Shown one piece after another: positions 8,541-16,981 of a stretch of 64,000 nt of DNA. The notes below the pieces were generated by a model. The model was not told the DNA's origin and made no database searches. It saw only the letters and a program-made list of their open reading frames with translations. This stretch comes from Terriglobia bacterium (GTDB taxonomy: Bacteria > Acidobacteriota > Polarisedimenticolia > Polarisedimenticolales > JAIQFR01), in NCBI GenBank assembly GCA_020073205.1, contig JAIQFR010000003.1, positions 43,951 through 107,950 of the forward strand, in the 5' to 3' direction. Numbering within the stretch: position 1 is the first letter of the stretch; each line of letters opens with the position of its first letter. The translations under genes were made by a program, and so were the position numbers.

Positions 8541-8810
8541 ATGAAGCGATTTCGTACCCTTTGGAACGTGAAGCTCCTGCTCGCCGTCGTCGTGCTCGTC
8601 ATCGGGGTGGGGATCTACGTCGCGAGCCTGCCCACGGCCGACGCCCTGTTCTGTTCCGGTGTCTCCGTCTACTACAGCAGCGCGACGTACAAGACCGTGG
8701 TCGGCGCGCGCGGGACCGGCTGCTGCGGAGAGGTCATCAGCTGGGGCGTGATCACGAAGTACGTGAAGTGCGAGAGGATCTACTGCCTCGACGTGATCTG
8801 CCCGAACTAG
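8541..8810 (+). CDS. Small exported cysteine-rich protein (DUF6289-like)
   Basis: 89 aa, start ATG 8541 after GGAAGGGGGG. A basic start (MKRFRTLWNVK) is followed by a strong hydrophobic segment (residues 12-28) and a likely signal-peptidase site near PTADA. The mature part is about 53 aa with six cysteines: one in LFCSG, a pair in TGCCGE, and KCERIYCLDVICPN at the end, enough for three disulfides. The YYSSATYKTVVG...GCCGE pattern resembles what I recall of the DUF6289 family of small exported bacterial proteins with no known role; this match is from memory. It has its own promoter and a hairpin downstream, so it is a single-gene unit. Confidence 0.8.
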   Translation: MKRFRTLWNVKLLLAVVVLVIGVGIYVASLPTADALFCSGVSVYYSSATYKTVVGARGTGCCGEVISWGVITKYVKCERIYCLDVICPN

Positions 8811-8831
8811 GTGCTGGATTCGTCCCGCGGA

Positions 8832-8863
8832 GGCGTGGGAGCTGCCGCCCGAGCTCCCACGCC
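8832..8863. terminator. Perfect 12-bp hairpin between convergent genes
   Basis: GGCGTGGGAGCT (8832-8843) and AGCTCCCACGCC (8852-8863) pair perfectly around an 8-base loop. The hairpin lies between the convergent stops at 8810 and 8884. There is no T-run on either side, so it may be a transcript-end stabiliser rather than a classical terminator. Confidence 0.6.
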
Positions 8864-8883
8864 CCGCAGCGTGCCCTCTGACC

Positions 8884-9573
8884 TCACGCCGCCAGCCCCA
8901 GGATCAGCTCCAGCTTGGCCGAAGCGGTCGCCGCGTGAAAGCGCCTCAGGATCTCGATCCTCCCTGCGGGCGGGAGCCTCATCAGCGTCTCGAGGAGTCG
9001 CAGCGCGAAACGTGCCGCGTCCCGGTACCTCGCCCGGGCGTCCACGTCCTCGTCCCGGAACGTCCCCTTGTGGAACAGCTGGTAGCTGAGCCAGACGCGG
9101 CGCCGCTCGTCGAGGGGCCTCCCCGGCGCCGACAGGAACCGCGCCAGCACCAGGTGCTTGCTCACGTTCGCGTGCAGCTCGAGCTCCAGCAGCGTCAGCG
9201 GGCGGTCGTCCCGGGCCCGCTCCGCGATGCACAGCAGGTGGTCGAGCTCCTCCACCAGGGCGGCGAACGCGTCGACGTTCGCCTCGCGAAGCCCTCGCTG
9301 AGGCGGGTGGGACTCGAGGCAGCGGATGAGGTCGTCGGGGTAGTAGATGCAGGCGCGGATCCCCTCCGGGGTCTCGCGCACGAGGGTTCTCGCGCCGATC
9401 TTCTCGCCCGGCGCGGTACCGGCGGTGGTCACGATCTCGAGGTCGCGGTAGAGGCGGCGATACCCCTCGTCGCCGATCACGAACCGCCCCACCTCAGAGA
9501 GCCCGGTTCGCATCCGGTAGGTGCGCTCGAGCAGGGCCTGCACCGTCTCGAGGAGGGAGACGGCACCGCTCAC
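8884..9573 (-). CDS. Unrecognised protein coupled to the AAA+ ATPase
   Basis: 229 aa. The GTG start at 9573 overlaps the TGA of the upstream ATPase gene (GTGA), the usual mark of translational coupling, so the two products are probably made in fixed ratio and interact. The sequence is mixed alpha/beta and largely helical in its second half, with an acidic/hydrophobic patch (AALVEELDHLLCIAE) and an ELELHANVSKHLVLARF helix. No signal peptide, membrane segment or catalytic motif is evident. I do not recognise a family. It may be an adaptor or substrate-recognition partner of the ATPase. Confidence 0.75.
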   Translation of the reverse strand: MSGAVSLLETVQALLERTYRMRTGLSEVGRFVIGDEGYRRLYRDLEIVTTAGTAPGEKIGARTLVRETPEGIRACIYYPDDLIRCLESHPPQRGLREANVDAFAALVEELDHLLCIAERARDDRPLTLLELELHANVSKHLVLARFLSAPGRPLDERRRVWLSYQLFHKGTFRDEDVDARARYRDAARFALRLLETLMRLPPAGRIEILRRFHAATASAKLELILGLAA

Positions 9574-11471
9574 GGCGCCTGCCGTCCCGGCACCGGGAGG
9601 TACTCGAACCCTCGAGGGCCGAACGCGATGCGGATCGCGGCGTAATCGAGGCGCGCCCGCGCGAGCTCGAGAACCCGGCGCTTCATCTCCTCCGGGTCGA
9701 AGGCGCGGCCGCCGGACCGGAGCTCGCGGATCCGGCCGACCTCGGCGCCGAGGTCCTGGGAGACGGGCCGGCTGTCGCGCCGGATCTTCTTGGCCACCTC
9801 GACGTTGCAAACGGACTCGAGGACCGTCTTGAGATGCCGCGCTCCGAAGACGGGCGAGAAGCCCCGCCGGATCAGCTCCACGCGCGCGCTGGCGTCCACC
9901 TCGAGGTCGAGGCCGTGGATCTCGCGGTACCGGCGCGCGATCCTCAGGAACTCGAGGTCCAGGATCCGCTCGGCGCTCCTCTGGCTCAGGCGGTTGAAGT
10001 GGATCATCCGGACCCGGTTCATGAACTCCGGGGTCAGTGCGCGGCGGAGTCCGGCACGGACGTCCCGGTCGGAGGAGGACGTGCGGGCGTCCTCGTCCAG
10101 GTAGCCGATGGGGGCGGAGCGCTGCTGCGCGTCGCTGTACCCCAGGTTCGAAGTGAAGAAGATCATCGTGTTGGCGAAGTTCAGGACCTTGCCCCGGTTG
10201 TCGGTCGTCGTCCCGCGGTCCAGGATCGAGAGGAAGAACGTTCGGAGCTGGACGTGCGCCTTCTCCACCTCGTCGACCAGGATGACGCTGAGCGGGGCCT
10301 TCGAGGACCGCTCGTGGAAGGACGTCAGGAGTCCCTCCTCGTCGGAGCGGATGAAGCCGCGCGTCGCTCCCCGGAGCTCGTTGATGTCGGAAGGGTAGGT
10401 GTAGCTCGGCCCCTCGATGGCGAGGGTCGGGACCTCGACCTGCCAAACCCCCTCGAGGAGGCGGCAGAGGCTCTCCACCAGGTGGTTCTTGCCGACCCCC
10501 GTCGGCCCCACGAGGAAGTAGGCGGGGGGCTTGCGAAGATCGCGCGTCCCCGCGGCGAAGAGGCTGAACTCGTCGCACAGCGCCTCGATGGCCTCGTCCT
10601 GGTCCACCACGACGGCGCGGAGGGCCTCCCTCAGCCGGTCCATGTCCACCGAGGAGAAGAGGACGATCCGCTCGTACGCCGAGATCAGCTCGTCCCGGGA
10701 CATCAGGGTGCCGGCGCCGCCCTCGGCGCGAGCGGCATCGAGGTAGGGATCGCCCGCAGCGCGGGCGGAGTTCGCGGCGGGCGCCTCGAGGGCCGCCTCC
10801 TCCCGCGAGAGGACGTCCGCGGCGGCCGCCATCAGCGGCACCCTCGTACGGAGGTCGTCCGGCCTGCCCGTCTCCCCGACCTCGCCCGGCGCCTGCATGC
10901 GCTTGAGGATGCTCTCGTAGACCTGGAAGCGCTCCGAGCACTGCCGGAGGAAGACCACCTCCTCCTCCAGCGGAAGCATCAAGAGCCGGTTTTGCTTGAA
11001 GAACTCGCGAAGCCGCCGGTCCTCGGAGAGTAGCTCCAGCGCCTCCCCCGCCATCCGGTAGGCCCTCGCGCCCAGCGTCTCGAGGTCGTACCCCTTCACC
11101 TGCCGGAGCCCGAGCAGGCCCAAGTCGAAGAGCGCCTTGTCGCCGATGACCCGAACGTCGTCCGGCAGGCGCCGGACCCGGTACAGCACCTCGCCGTGGC
11201 CCAGCCGCTCCTGCTCGATGAGGCGGCGGATCAGGCTGACGAGGAGTCCCCGGTCCGGGTGCATGACGCGCTCGATCCTCTCGTCCGAGTAGACGTCGGT
11301 GAGCAGGAGCGAGCATTCGGTGATCACCCGGATGAGATGGCGCACCTCCAGGTCGTCCACGATCCGGCCGGGAAAGAGCCGCGTCGCGACCTCCCGGAGC
11401 CGCGCGTCCAGGCTGTCCGAGTCGAACGGCTCGATCCGTCCAAGCGAGGGCATCCCCGGATCGTGTCCCAT
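9570..11471 (-). CDS. ClpA/ClpB-type AAA+ ATPase with non-canonical Walker A
   Basis: 633 aa from ATG 11471, with AGGAGG upstream. Residues 1 to about 290 form a charged helical region of no recognised family. The AAA_2-type module follows: Walker A GPTGVGKNHL (Lys328), Walker B VILVDEVEKAH, sensor-1 region FFTSNLG, an arginine-finger segment LTPEFMNRV and the ClpB_D2-small-type GFSPVFGARHLK. In almost all relatives the residue after the Walker lysine is Thr or Ser, which binds Mg2+. Here it is Asn, so nucleotide handling may be altered. There is no ClpP-binding loop that I can identify and no second ATPase domain, unlike ClpB. It is the first gene of a two-gene unit coupled to the protein that follows. 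Confidence 0.88.
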   Translation of the reverse strand: MGHDPGMPSLGRIEPFDSDSLDARLREVATRLFPGRIVDDLEVRHLIRVITECSLLLTDVYSDERIERVMHPDRGLLVSLIRRLIEQERLGHGEVLYRVRRLPDDVRVIGDKALFDLGLLGLRQVKGYDLETLGARAYRMAGEALELLSEDRRLREFFKQNRLLMLPLEEEVVFLRQCSERFQVYESILKRMQAPGEVGETGRPDDLRTRVPLMAAAADVLSREEAALEAPAANSARAAGDPYLDAARAEGGAGTLMSRDELISAYERIVLFSSVDMDRLREALRAVVVDQDEAIEALCDEFSLFAAGTRDLRKPPAYFLVGPTGVGKNHLVESLCRLLEGVWQVEVPTLAIEGPSYTYPSDINELRGATRGFIRSDEEGLLTSFHERSSKAPLSVILVDEVEKAHVQLRTFFLSILDRGTTTDNRGKVLNFANTMIFFTSNLGYSDAQQRSAPIGYLDEDARTSSSDRDVRAGLRRALTPEFMNRVRMIHFNRLSQRSAERILDLEFLRIARRYREIHGLDLEVDASARVELIRRGFSPVFGARHLKTVLESVCNVEVAKKIRRDSRPVSQDLGAEVGRIRELRSGGRAFDPEEMKRRVLELARARLDYAAIRIAFGPRGFEYLPVPGRQAP

Positions 11472-11702
11472 GGCGGCCTCCTGACGAAAGGTCCCCCGGG
11501 GTTGAACCAAGATCCGTGCCAAGCGCGAGTTCGGCCGACCGGCCCGTTCGCCCGTGGCGAGCGGGGGGGCCCGCGACCCCGGCGGCGACGCGGAGCGTCA
11601 CCCGGCGGCAACGTAATGTCCCCTTCTCGTCCTGCGGCGCGCCCTCGCGGCGATGAGCGAGGCCCCGCGCCAGGCGGCGGCCCCGGTTCCGCGGCCCCCC
11701 CC

Positions 11703-11732
11703 TTGACGGACCGGCGAGCGCTTCACTATACT
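11703..11732 (+). promoter_or_regulatory. Sigma-70 promoter of the arsenic operon
   Basis: TTGACG (11703-11708), an 18-base spacer and TATACT (11727-11732): a near-consensus promoter 30 bp before arsR. Confidence 0.8.
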
Positions 11733-11750
11733 TCGCCATCTGACGAAATG
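11728..11750 (+). promoter_or_regulatory. Candidate ArsR operator
   Basis: An imperfect inverted repeat, ACTTCG-N8-CGAAAT, starts inside the -10 box and covers the likely transcription start. It is well placed for repression by the ArsR encoded immediately downstream. Confidence 0.55.
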
Positions 11751-11762
11751 TAGGAGCGAGCG

Positions 11763-12146
11763 ATGCGACAGCTGGAAGCGGCGCTCAAGGCGGCCTCCGA
11801 CCCGACCCGAACCCGCATCCTGAAGATGCTCGAGGACCGCGAGCTGTGCGTCTGCCAGATCCAGGCGGTGCTGAGGCTCGCGCCGTCGACGGTCTCGAAG
11901 CACCTTTCGCTCCTGAAGTCGGCGGGGCTCGTCGAGGACCGTCGGGAGGGGAGGTGGATCCACTATCGGCTCGCGCCGTCCCCCGCGAACCCGAGCGCGA
12001 CGGGCGTCCTGTCCCTCCTCCGCGGCGCCGTCCTCCGCGACCGCGGGATCCTCGAGGATCGCCGGCGGCTCAGGAAGGTCCTCGAAACCGCGCCGGTCGA
12101 GATCTGTGCGCTCGGTCCGAACCGGACGCCCAAGGCCTCGCGATGA
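11763..12146 (+). CDS. arsR: ArsR/SmtB-family arsenite-responsive repressor
   Basis: 127 aa. An ArsR winged helix is clear: [18 protein letters not shown], then [20 protein letters not shown] and the wing GRWIHYRL. The metalloid site is ELCVCQ with Cys29 and Cys31 at the start of the recognition region, the classical ELCVCDL-type As(III) site; a third cysteine lies in the C-terminal extension (EICALG). ATG 11763 follows AGGAG. The TGA overlaps the ATG of acr3 by four bases. It is expected to repress the operon until As(III) or Sb(III) binds. Confidence 0.93.
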   Translation: MRQLEAALKAASDPTRTRILKMLEDRELCVCQIQAVLRLAPSTVSKHLSLLKSAGLVEDRREGRWIHYRLAPSPANPSATGVLSLLRGAVLRDRGILEDRRRLRKVLETAPVEICALGPNRTPKASR

Positions 12147-13279
12147 AGGGCGGGCCCGGCGCTCGCGGAACGTCCGGTGTCTCCCGCCGCCTCTCGTTCC
12201 TCGACCGGTACCTCACCGTCTGGATCTTCGTCGCCATGGCCGTCGGCGTGGGCGCCGGATACGCCTTCCCGGGCATCGTGCCGTTCCTGAACCGGTTCAG
12301 CGTCGGCACCACCTCGATCCCCATCGCCCTCGGTCTCGTCCTCATGATGTACCCGCCGCTGGCCAAGGTCCGGTACGAGGAGATGGGGCCGGTCTTCCGG
12401 AACCTCAAGGTTCTCGCGCTCACCCTGGTCCAGAACTGGGTCGTGGGCCCGATCCTGATGTTCGCCCTGGCCGTGCTCTTCCTGCGCGACAAGCCGGAAT
12501 ACATGGTCGGGTTGATCATGATCGGGCTCGCCCGCTGTATCGCGATGGTCATCGTCTGGAACGACCTGGCCAGGGGAGACACCGAGTACTGCGCGGGACT
12601 CGTCGCGTTCAACTCCGTCTTCCAGGTCCTCTTCTACTCGGTCTACGCCTACCTCTTCATCACGGTGCTTCCGACCTGGTTCGGCCTCGCGGGGGTCAAG
12701 GTCCACGTCACCATCGCGGAGATCGCCAAGAGCGTCTTCGTCTATCTCGGCATCCCGTTTCTCGCCGGCGTGATCACGCGATTCACGCTCATCCGGGTGA
12801 AGGACAAGAGGTGGTACCACGAGAGGTTCATTCCGAAGATCAGCCCGATCACCCTGGTCGCCCTGCTCTTCACCATCGTCGTGATGTTCTCGCTCAAGGG
12901 CGAGACCATCGTGCAGCTCCCGCTGGACGTGGTGCGGATCGCGATCCCGCTCCTCATCTACTTCGTGGTGATGTTCTCCGTCTCGTTCTTCATGAGCAAG
13001 AAGGTGGGCGCGACGTACGGACAGGCGACGACCCTGAGCTTCACCGCAGCCTCGAACAACTTCGAGCTGGCGATCGCCGTGGCGATCGCGACGTTCGGCA
13101 TCGACCACGGCGCGGCGTTCGCCGCGGTCATCGGCCCCCTCGTCGAGGTGCCGGCGCTCATCGGCTTGGTCAACGTGGCTCTGTGGCTCGGACGAAGGTT
13201 CTTCGCCGGCGACCCGACTTTCTCTGGCGCGGCGATTCCGGCGAGCGCGGTCGCCTCGGCTCTCGGCGAGCCGAGGTGA
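12143..13279 (+). CDS. acr3: Acr3-family arsenite efflux permease
   Basis: 378 aa with ten predicted membrane helices, beginning [20 protein letters not shown], typical for Acr3. The conserved functional cysteine is in [16 protein letters not shown] (Cys132), and the conserved [17 protein letters not shown] segment is near the C-terminus. It exports As(OH)3 across the inner membrane using the proton gradient. ATG 12143 overlaps the stop of arsR (ATGA), so translation is coupled. The length is usual for bacterial Acr3 and nothing is missing. Confidence 0.95.
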   Translation: MKGGPGARGTSGVSRRLSFLDRYLTVWIFVAMAVGVGAGYAFPGIVPFLNRFSVGTTSIPIALGLVLMMYPPLAKVRYEEMGPVFRNLKVLALTLVQNWVVGPILMFALAVLFLRDKPEYMVGLIMIGLARCIAMVIVWNDLARGDTEYCAGLVAFNSVFQVLFYSVYAYLFITVLPTWFGLAGVKVHVTIAEIAKSVFVYLGIPFLAGVITRFTLIRVKDKRWYHERFIPKISPITLVALLFTIVVMFSLKGETIVQLPLDVVRIAIPLLIYFVVMFSVSFFMSKKVGATYGQATTLSFTAASNNFELAIAVAIATFGIDHGAAFAAVIGPLVEVPALIGLVNVALWLGRRFFAGDPTFSGAAIPASAVASALGEPR

Positions 13280-13306
13280 GCGCGTCCGAGAAGGGGAGGA
13301 GATCCC

Positions 13307-14137
13307 ATGGCTGAGACGGGCGACAAGGAAGGCATCGTGACCAAGGTCCGCGAGCGCTACGCGCGCATTGCCGAGCTGGGCGACTGCGGCTGCTCCTGCG
13401 GAACCACCGCCGAGGGCGGAACACCCGAGAGCGTCGCCAGGCGCATCGGCTACGACGACCGGGCCCTCGGCATCGTCCCGGACGGCGCCAACCTCGGGCT
13501 CGGTTGCGGCGCCCCCGTGGGCTTCCTCGAGCTCGAGGCCGGGGAGACGGTCGTGGACCTGGGATCCGGCGCCGGGTTCGACGCGTTCCTGGCGGCACGC
13601 GAGGTCGGGCCGACCGGCAGGGTGATCGGCGTCGACATGACGCCGGAGATGCTGGAGCGCGCCCGGGCGAACGCCGCGAAGGCGGGGGTCTCGGAGGTCG
13701 AATTCCGCGAGGGCCGGCTCGAGGCGCTCCCGGTGGAATCGGCGAGCGTCGACGCGGTCACGAGCAACTGCGTGATCAACCTGGCGCCCGACAAGTCCGT
13801 CGTGTTCCGCGAGGCCGCCCGGGTGCTGCGGCCGGGGGGACGGTTGGTGGTCTCCGACATCATCCTCGACGGGGATCTTCCTCCCGTCGTGAAGGAGGAC
13901 GTTGAGGCCTACGTCGGCTGCATCGCGGGGGCGATGCGGCGCGAGCCCTACTTCGCCGCCATCGAAGCCGCGGGCTTCCGCCCGGCGGAGATGCTCAAGG
14001 ACGTGGACTACCTCGCGGCGCTCGGAGAGGACGCGATGCCGGACGACCTTCTGCGCCGGATGCGCGAGGGCGGGCTGGGCATCGAGGATCTCGCCGGGAA
14101 GATCCGGTCGGTCACCTACCGGGCGGTGCGGCGGTAG
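13307..14137 (+). CDS. arsM: Arsenite S-adenosylmethionine methyltransferase
   Basis: 276 aa. The class I methyltransferase motif is VVDLGSGAGFDAFLAA. The arsenite-binding cysteines are all present: Cys67 (GLGCGAP), Cys155 (SNCVINL) and Cys205 (YVGCIAGA), and an N-terminal GDCGCSCG cluster adds more. It methylates As(III) stepwise to methylated and volatile arsenicals. The gene follows acr3 by 27 bp with a GGGGAGGAG ribosome site, as the last gene of arsR-acr3-arsM. No arsenate reductase gene is in the operon. Confidence 0.95.
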   Translation: MAETGDKEGIVTKVRERYARIAELGDCGCSCGTTAEGGTPESVARRIGYDDRALGIVPDGANLGLGCGAPVGFLELEAGETVVDLGSGAGFDAFLAAREVGPTGRVIGVDMTPEMLERARANAAKAGVSEVEFREGRLEALPVESASVDAVTSNCVINLAPDKSVVFREAARVLRPGGRLVVSDIILDGDLPPVVKEDVEAYVGCIAGAMRREPYFAAIEAAGFRPAEMLKDVDYLAALGEDAMPDDLLRRMREGGLGIEDLAGKIRSVTYRAVRR

Positions 14138-14180
14138 CGGGCCGGGGCGGTCCGGCCGGCGAGGGCGGGGCGCACCCCGG

Positions 14181-14209
14181 TTGCCGGTCCAAGATCTTGA
14201 TTCTAGACT
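14181..14209 (+). promoter_or_regulatory. Possible promoter of the sugar dehydrogenase gene
   Basis: TTGCCG, a 17-base spacer and TAGACT, in an unusually AT-rich stretch about 35 bp before the GTG start. Four of six bases match in each box. Confidence 0.4.
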
Positions 14210-14242
14210 CAAATACTCCCTAATTATCCGAGGAGGCTCACC

Positions 14243-15814
14243 GTGAGGGACGATTCGACCCCAGTCCGCCGGTCTGCCGTCCTGCTGCTCGCCGTCGCGA
14301 TCGGCCTGGCGTTCCGCACGCCCGCAATCGCGGCCCTCTGCGACGGGATCTCGCAGGTCTCCGCGACACCGCTGACCACGGTCCTGTTCGCGTCGGGATT
14401 CAACCTGCCCCTTCTCGTCACCGCGCCGCCCGGCGACGTGGACCGCGTGTTCGTGGTCGAGCAAACCGGCCGCATCAGGATCGTCTCGGGCGGACTGGTC
14501 CTACCGACCCCGTTCCTGGACGTGAGCGGGATCACGCTGTCGCCCGGAAACGGCGGCGGGAACGAGCAGGGGCTGCTGGGGCTGGCGTTCGATCCGGCCT
14601 ACTCGACGAACGGACGGTTCTTCATCTACCACACCGACTCCACCGGAGCGAACAACGTCGTCGAGGCGTACACGCGATCCGCGGCGAACCCGAACGTCGC
14701 CGACCCGGCGACCCGCCAGGTGGTGATCTCGTTCGCCCACCCCGGCGCGGCCAACCACAACGGGGGGATGATCGCGTTCTCCCCGGCCGACGGAGACCTC
14801 TACATCGGGACGGGGGACGGCGGCGGCGGCTGCGATCCCACCGGTAACGCGCAGAACGGCGGGTCGAACCTCGGGAAGCTGCTGCGGATCGACGTTCGCA
14901 CCCTTCCCTACTCGACACCTTCCAACAACCCGTTCGTCGGCCCCGATGGGGTCAACGACGAGATCTGGGCCCGGGGGCTGCGCAACCCCTGGCGCTGGTC
15001 GTTCGACCGGCTGAACTCCGACCTCTACATCGGCGACGTCGGCGAAGCCACCTGGGAGGAGATCGACTGGCGGCCCGCGAGCAGTGCCGGCGGAGAGAAC
15101 TACGGGTGGGACATCTACGAAGGAACCTCCTGCCCGAATGCATCCTGCGGCAGCCAGGGGAGTTGCTCGATCGCGGGTTACGTCGGTCCGGTGACCTGGT
15201 ACGACCACGCCTCGACCGGCGGCTGCGCCATTACCGGCGGCTACGTCTACCGCGGCTGCCGGATGCCGGGTCTCGCGGGGACGTACTTCTTCGCCGATTA
15301 CTGCGCGGGATTCATCGAGTCGATGACCATGGTCGGCGGCGTGGCGACGAACATCCGGGACCGGACCGCGGATCTCGCCCCCGGCGGCGGCGTCGCGATC
15401 GACCTCGTCACCTCGTTCGGCGAGGACGGACGCGGAGAGATCTTCGTCGTGGACCGGGACGGGGAGATCTTCAAGATCGTTCCGGCGCTCCCGAACCTCG
15501 AGGTGTCGGGCGTGCAGGCCGCGCCGTTCCTGCTCTCGAGGGCCGCGTTCTCGTGGGAGGATCTCGAGGCCACCTCCTCACGGCCGATCGCCCAGTACCG
15601 CGTGTACCGTGCCTCGGATCGCGGGACCGGCACGTTCGCGTGCGTTCACACGGGACCGTCCACGGTCTGGACGGGTGGCGATCCGGCGTCGCCCGCGTCC
15701 GGCGGGATCTTCGCCTACCTGGTCACCGCTCTCGACGCGGCTTCCGAGGAGAGCAGCCCCGGGACCCGCACCGACGGAACGCCGAGGACGCTATCCCAGG
15801 CGGCGTGCCCGTGA
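14243..15814 (+). CDS. Exported PQQ-dependent sugar dehydrogenase-type beta-propeller with C-terminal fibronectin-like domain
   Basis: 523 aa; GTG 14243 follows AGGAGG. The signal peptide ends near TPAIAA. Residues about 45-410 form a GSDH propeller: VFVVEQTGRIRIV, GLLGLAFDPAYSTNGRFFIY, HPGAANHNGGMIAFSP (which carries the family's catalytic-type His), LYIGTGDGGGG, GLRNPWRWSFDR and LYIGDVGEATWEEID. Extra cysteines (SCPNASCGSQGSC) form an insert near residue 300. The last 100 residues are a fibronectin III-like domain ending in AACP, a C-terminal pattern also seen in other exported proteins in this window. The usual role is oxidation of sugars with bound PQQ outside the cytoplasm; the actual substrate is not known. 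Confidence 0.9.
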   Translation: MRDDSTPVRRSAVLLLAVAIGLAFRTPAIAALCDGISQVSATPLTTVLFASGFNLPLLVTAPPGDVDRVFVVEQTGRIRIVSGGLVLPTPFLDVSGITLSPGNGGGNEQGLLGLAFDPAYSTNGRFFIYHTDSTGANNVVEAYTRSAANPNVADPATRQVVISFAHPGAANHNGGMIAFSPADGDLYIGTGDGGGGCDPTGNAQNGGSNLGKLLRIDVRTLPYSTPSNNPFVGPDGVNDEIWARGLRNPWRWSFDRLNSDLYIGDVGEATWEEIDWRPASSAGGENYGWDIYEGTSCPNASCGSQGSCSIAGYVGPVTWYDHASTGGCAITGGYVYRGCRMPGLAGTYFFADYCAGFIESMTMVGGVATNIRDRTADLAPGGGVAIDLVTSFGEDGRGEIFVVDRDGEIFKIVPALPNLEVSGVQAAPFLLSRAAFSWEDLEATSSRPIAQYRVYRASDRGTGTFACVHTGPSTVWTGGDPASPASGGIFAYLVTALDAASEESSPGTRTDGTPRTLSQAACP

Positions 15815-15924
15815 TCGTGGGACCCGAGCGGCCCGGAACGCGGGCCCCGACGGGACCGCGCGCGCGTGGAATCCGCCTCACCACTCTGGTAGACTGGCGG
15901 CGTCGTTCCTCCCGGGGGTCGCAC

Positions 15925-16731
15925 GTGAGACTAGGCACGTTGGCGGTCGTCGTGTTGCCCGTCCTCCTCGCGACGCTGTCCGCCTCCGCCGAAATCGACG
16001 CTCGCAGACTTCTCGGCTCCGAACAGAAGATCCAGGCCGGCCGGAAATCGTTCGATGCGGGCGACCTGGTCGGAGCGCGCAAGCAGTACGAGAAGGCGCT
16101 CGAGCTGGTTCCGTTCCACCCCGAAGCACTTCTCGGTCTCGGCCACATCCTGATGAAAGAGAAGCGATTCGACGACGCGCTGGCCAGCTACCAGAAGGCG
16201 AAAGACGGATACGCGGCGCTCGCGAAGCTAAGGCAGGACCAAGCGGCCGCGGCGGATCTCGCCCGGCGGCAGGGGGTCGAGGATCTCGAACAGACGCAGG
16301 CCAACCGGGGCCGAGTCAAGGCCAGCGGGGGCTTCGCCCGCATGCAGGACCTCAAGACCGACACGGCGATCCAGAACTCCGAGAAGGTGCCGACCCCCGA
16401 CGGCGAGCGCGCGGCCGGCGTGCCCGGCGAGGCGTTCTTCTATACCGGGACCGCGCTTTTCCAGCTGGGCCGGGTCGAGGAGGCGGTGGCCGAGTGGACG
16501 TCGTGCGCGGAGAAGAGCCCCGACTTCGCCCCGGCGTTCAACAATCTTGCCTTGGGTTACTGGAAGCTCGGCCGGCTCAAGGACGCCATCGAGAGCCTGG
16601 CGCGTGCCGAGAAGCTCGGGTTCAAGGTGAACCCGCAGTTCAAGTCCGACCTCCAAAAAGCCGCGTCCAAGGCCGGCGTCGCGCCGATCGCGGGCGATCT
16701 CCCGCTCGAGACGCCGGCCGCCGCCAAGTGA
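15925..16731 (+). CDS. Exported TPR protein
   Basis: 268 aa from GTG 15925, with GGGGG upstream. The signal peptide spans residues 1-22 (ending LSASA). Two TPR blocks are visible: residues about 35-105 (AGRKSFDAGDLVGARKQYEK and the following repeat) and about 170-235 (FFYTGTALFQLGRVEEAVAE and the next repeat), separated by a Gln/Lys-rich linker. No catalytic motif is present, so it is probably a periplasmic scaffold. It lies 110 bp after the sugar dehydrogenase gene on the same strand. Confidence 0.82.
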   Translation: MRLGTLAVVVLPVLLATLSASAEIDARRLLGSEQKIQAGRKSFDAGDLVGARKQYEKALELVPFHPEALLGLGHILMKEKRFDDALASYQKAKDGYAALAKLRQDQAAAADLARRQGVEDLEQTQANRGRVKASGGFARMQDLKTDTAIQNSEKVPTPDGERAAGVPGEAFFYTGTALFQLGRVEEAVAEWTSCAEKSPDFAPAFNNLALGYWKLGRLKDAIESLARAEKLGFKVNPQFKSDLQKAASKAGVAPIAGDLPLETPAAAK

Positions 16732-16981
16732 GTAACGGCCCGGCCCCGACTCTCTCCTCGGCGCGAATCCGAGCCCGGGCGATCCCCGGCCGGCCGGCCC
16801 TCGCCTTGCGACGGCGCTCATTGAGCGTACGTTTCTAGGTGGCCTCCTCGCGGGTCCGGACACCGGGCCGAGGCGTTCGCGGCGCGCTCCGGTCGACGGC
16901 GACGGAGTCCGCTGCCCCCGGGGACTCGGCCTGACTCGGCGATCGATACAAAGCGCCGCTGCGAGCGAGCCCGGGGGAGGC

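Noticed and set aside
11963-14464. An 833-codon minus-strand frame across the arsenic operon
   Set aside because: It is antisense to acr3 and arsM, which have all catalytic residues; the minus translation is rich in His, Asp and Arg without a family.
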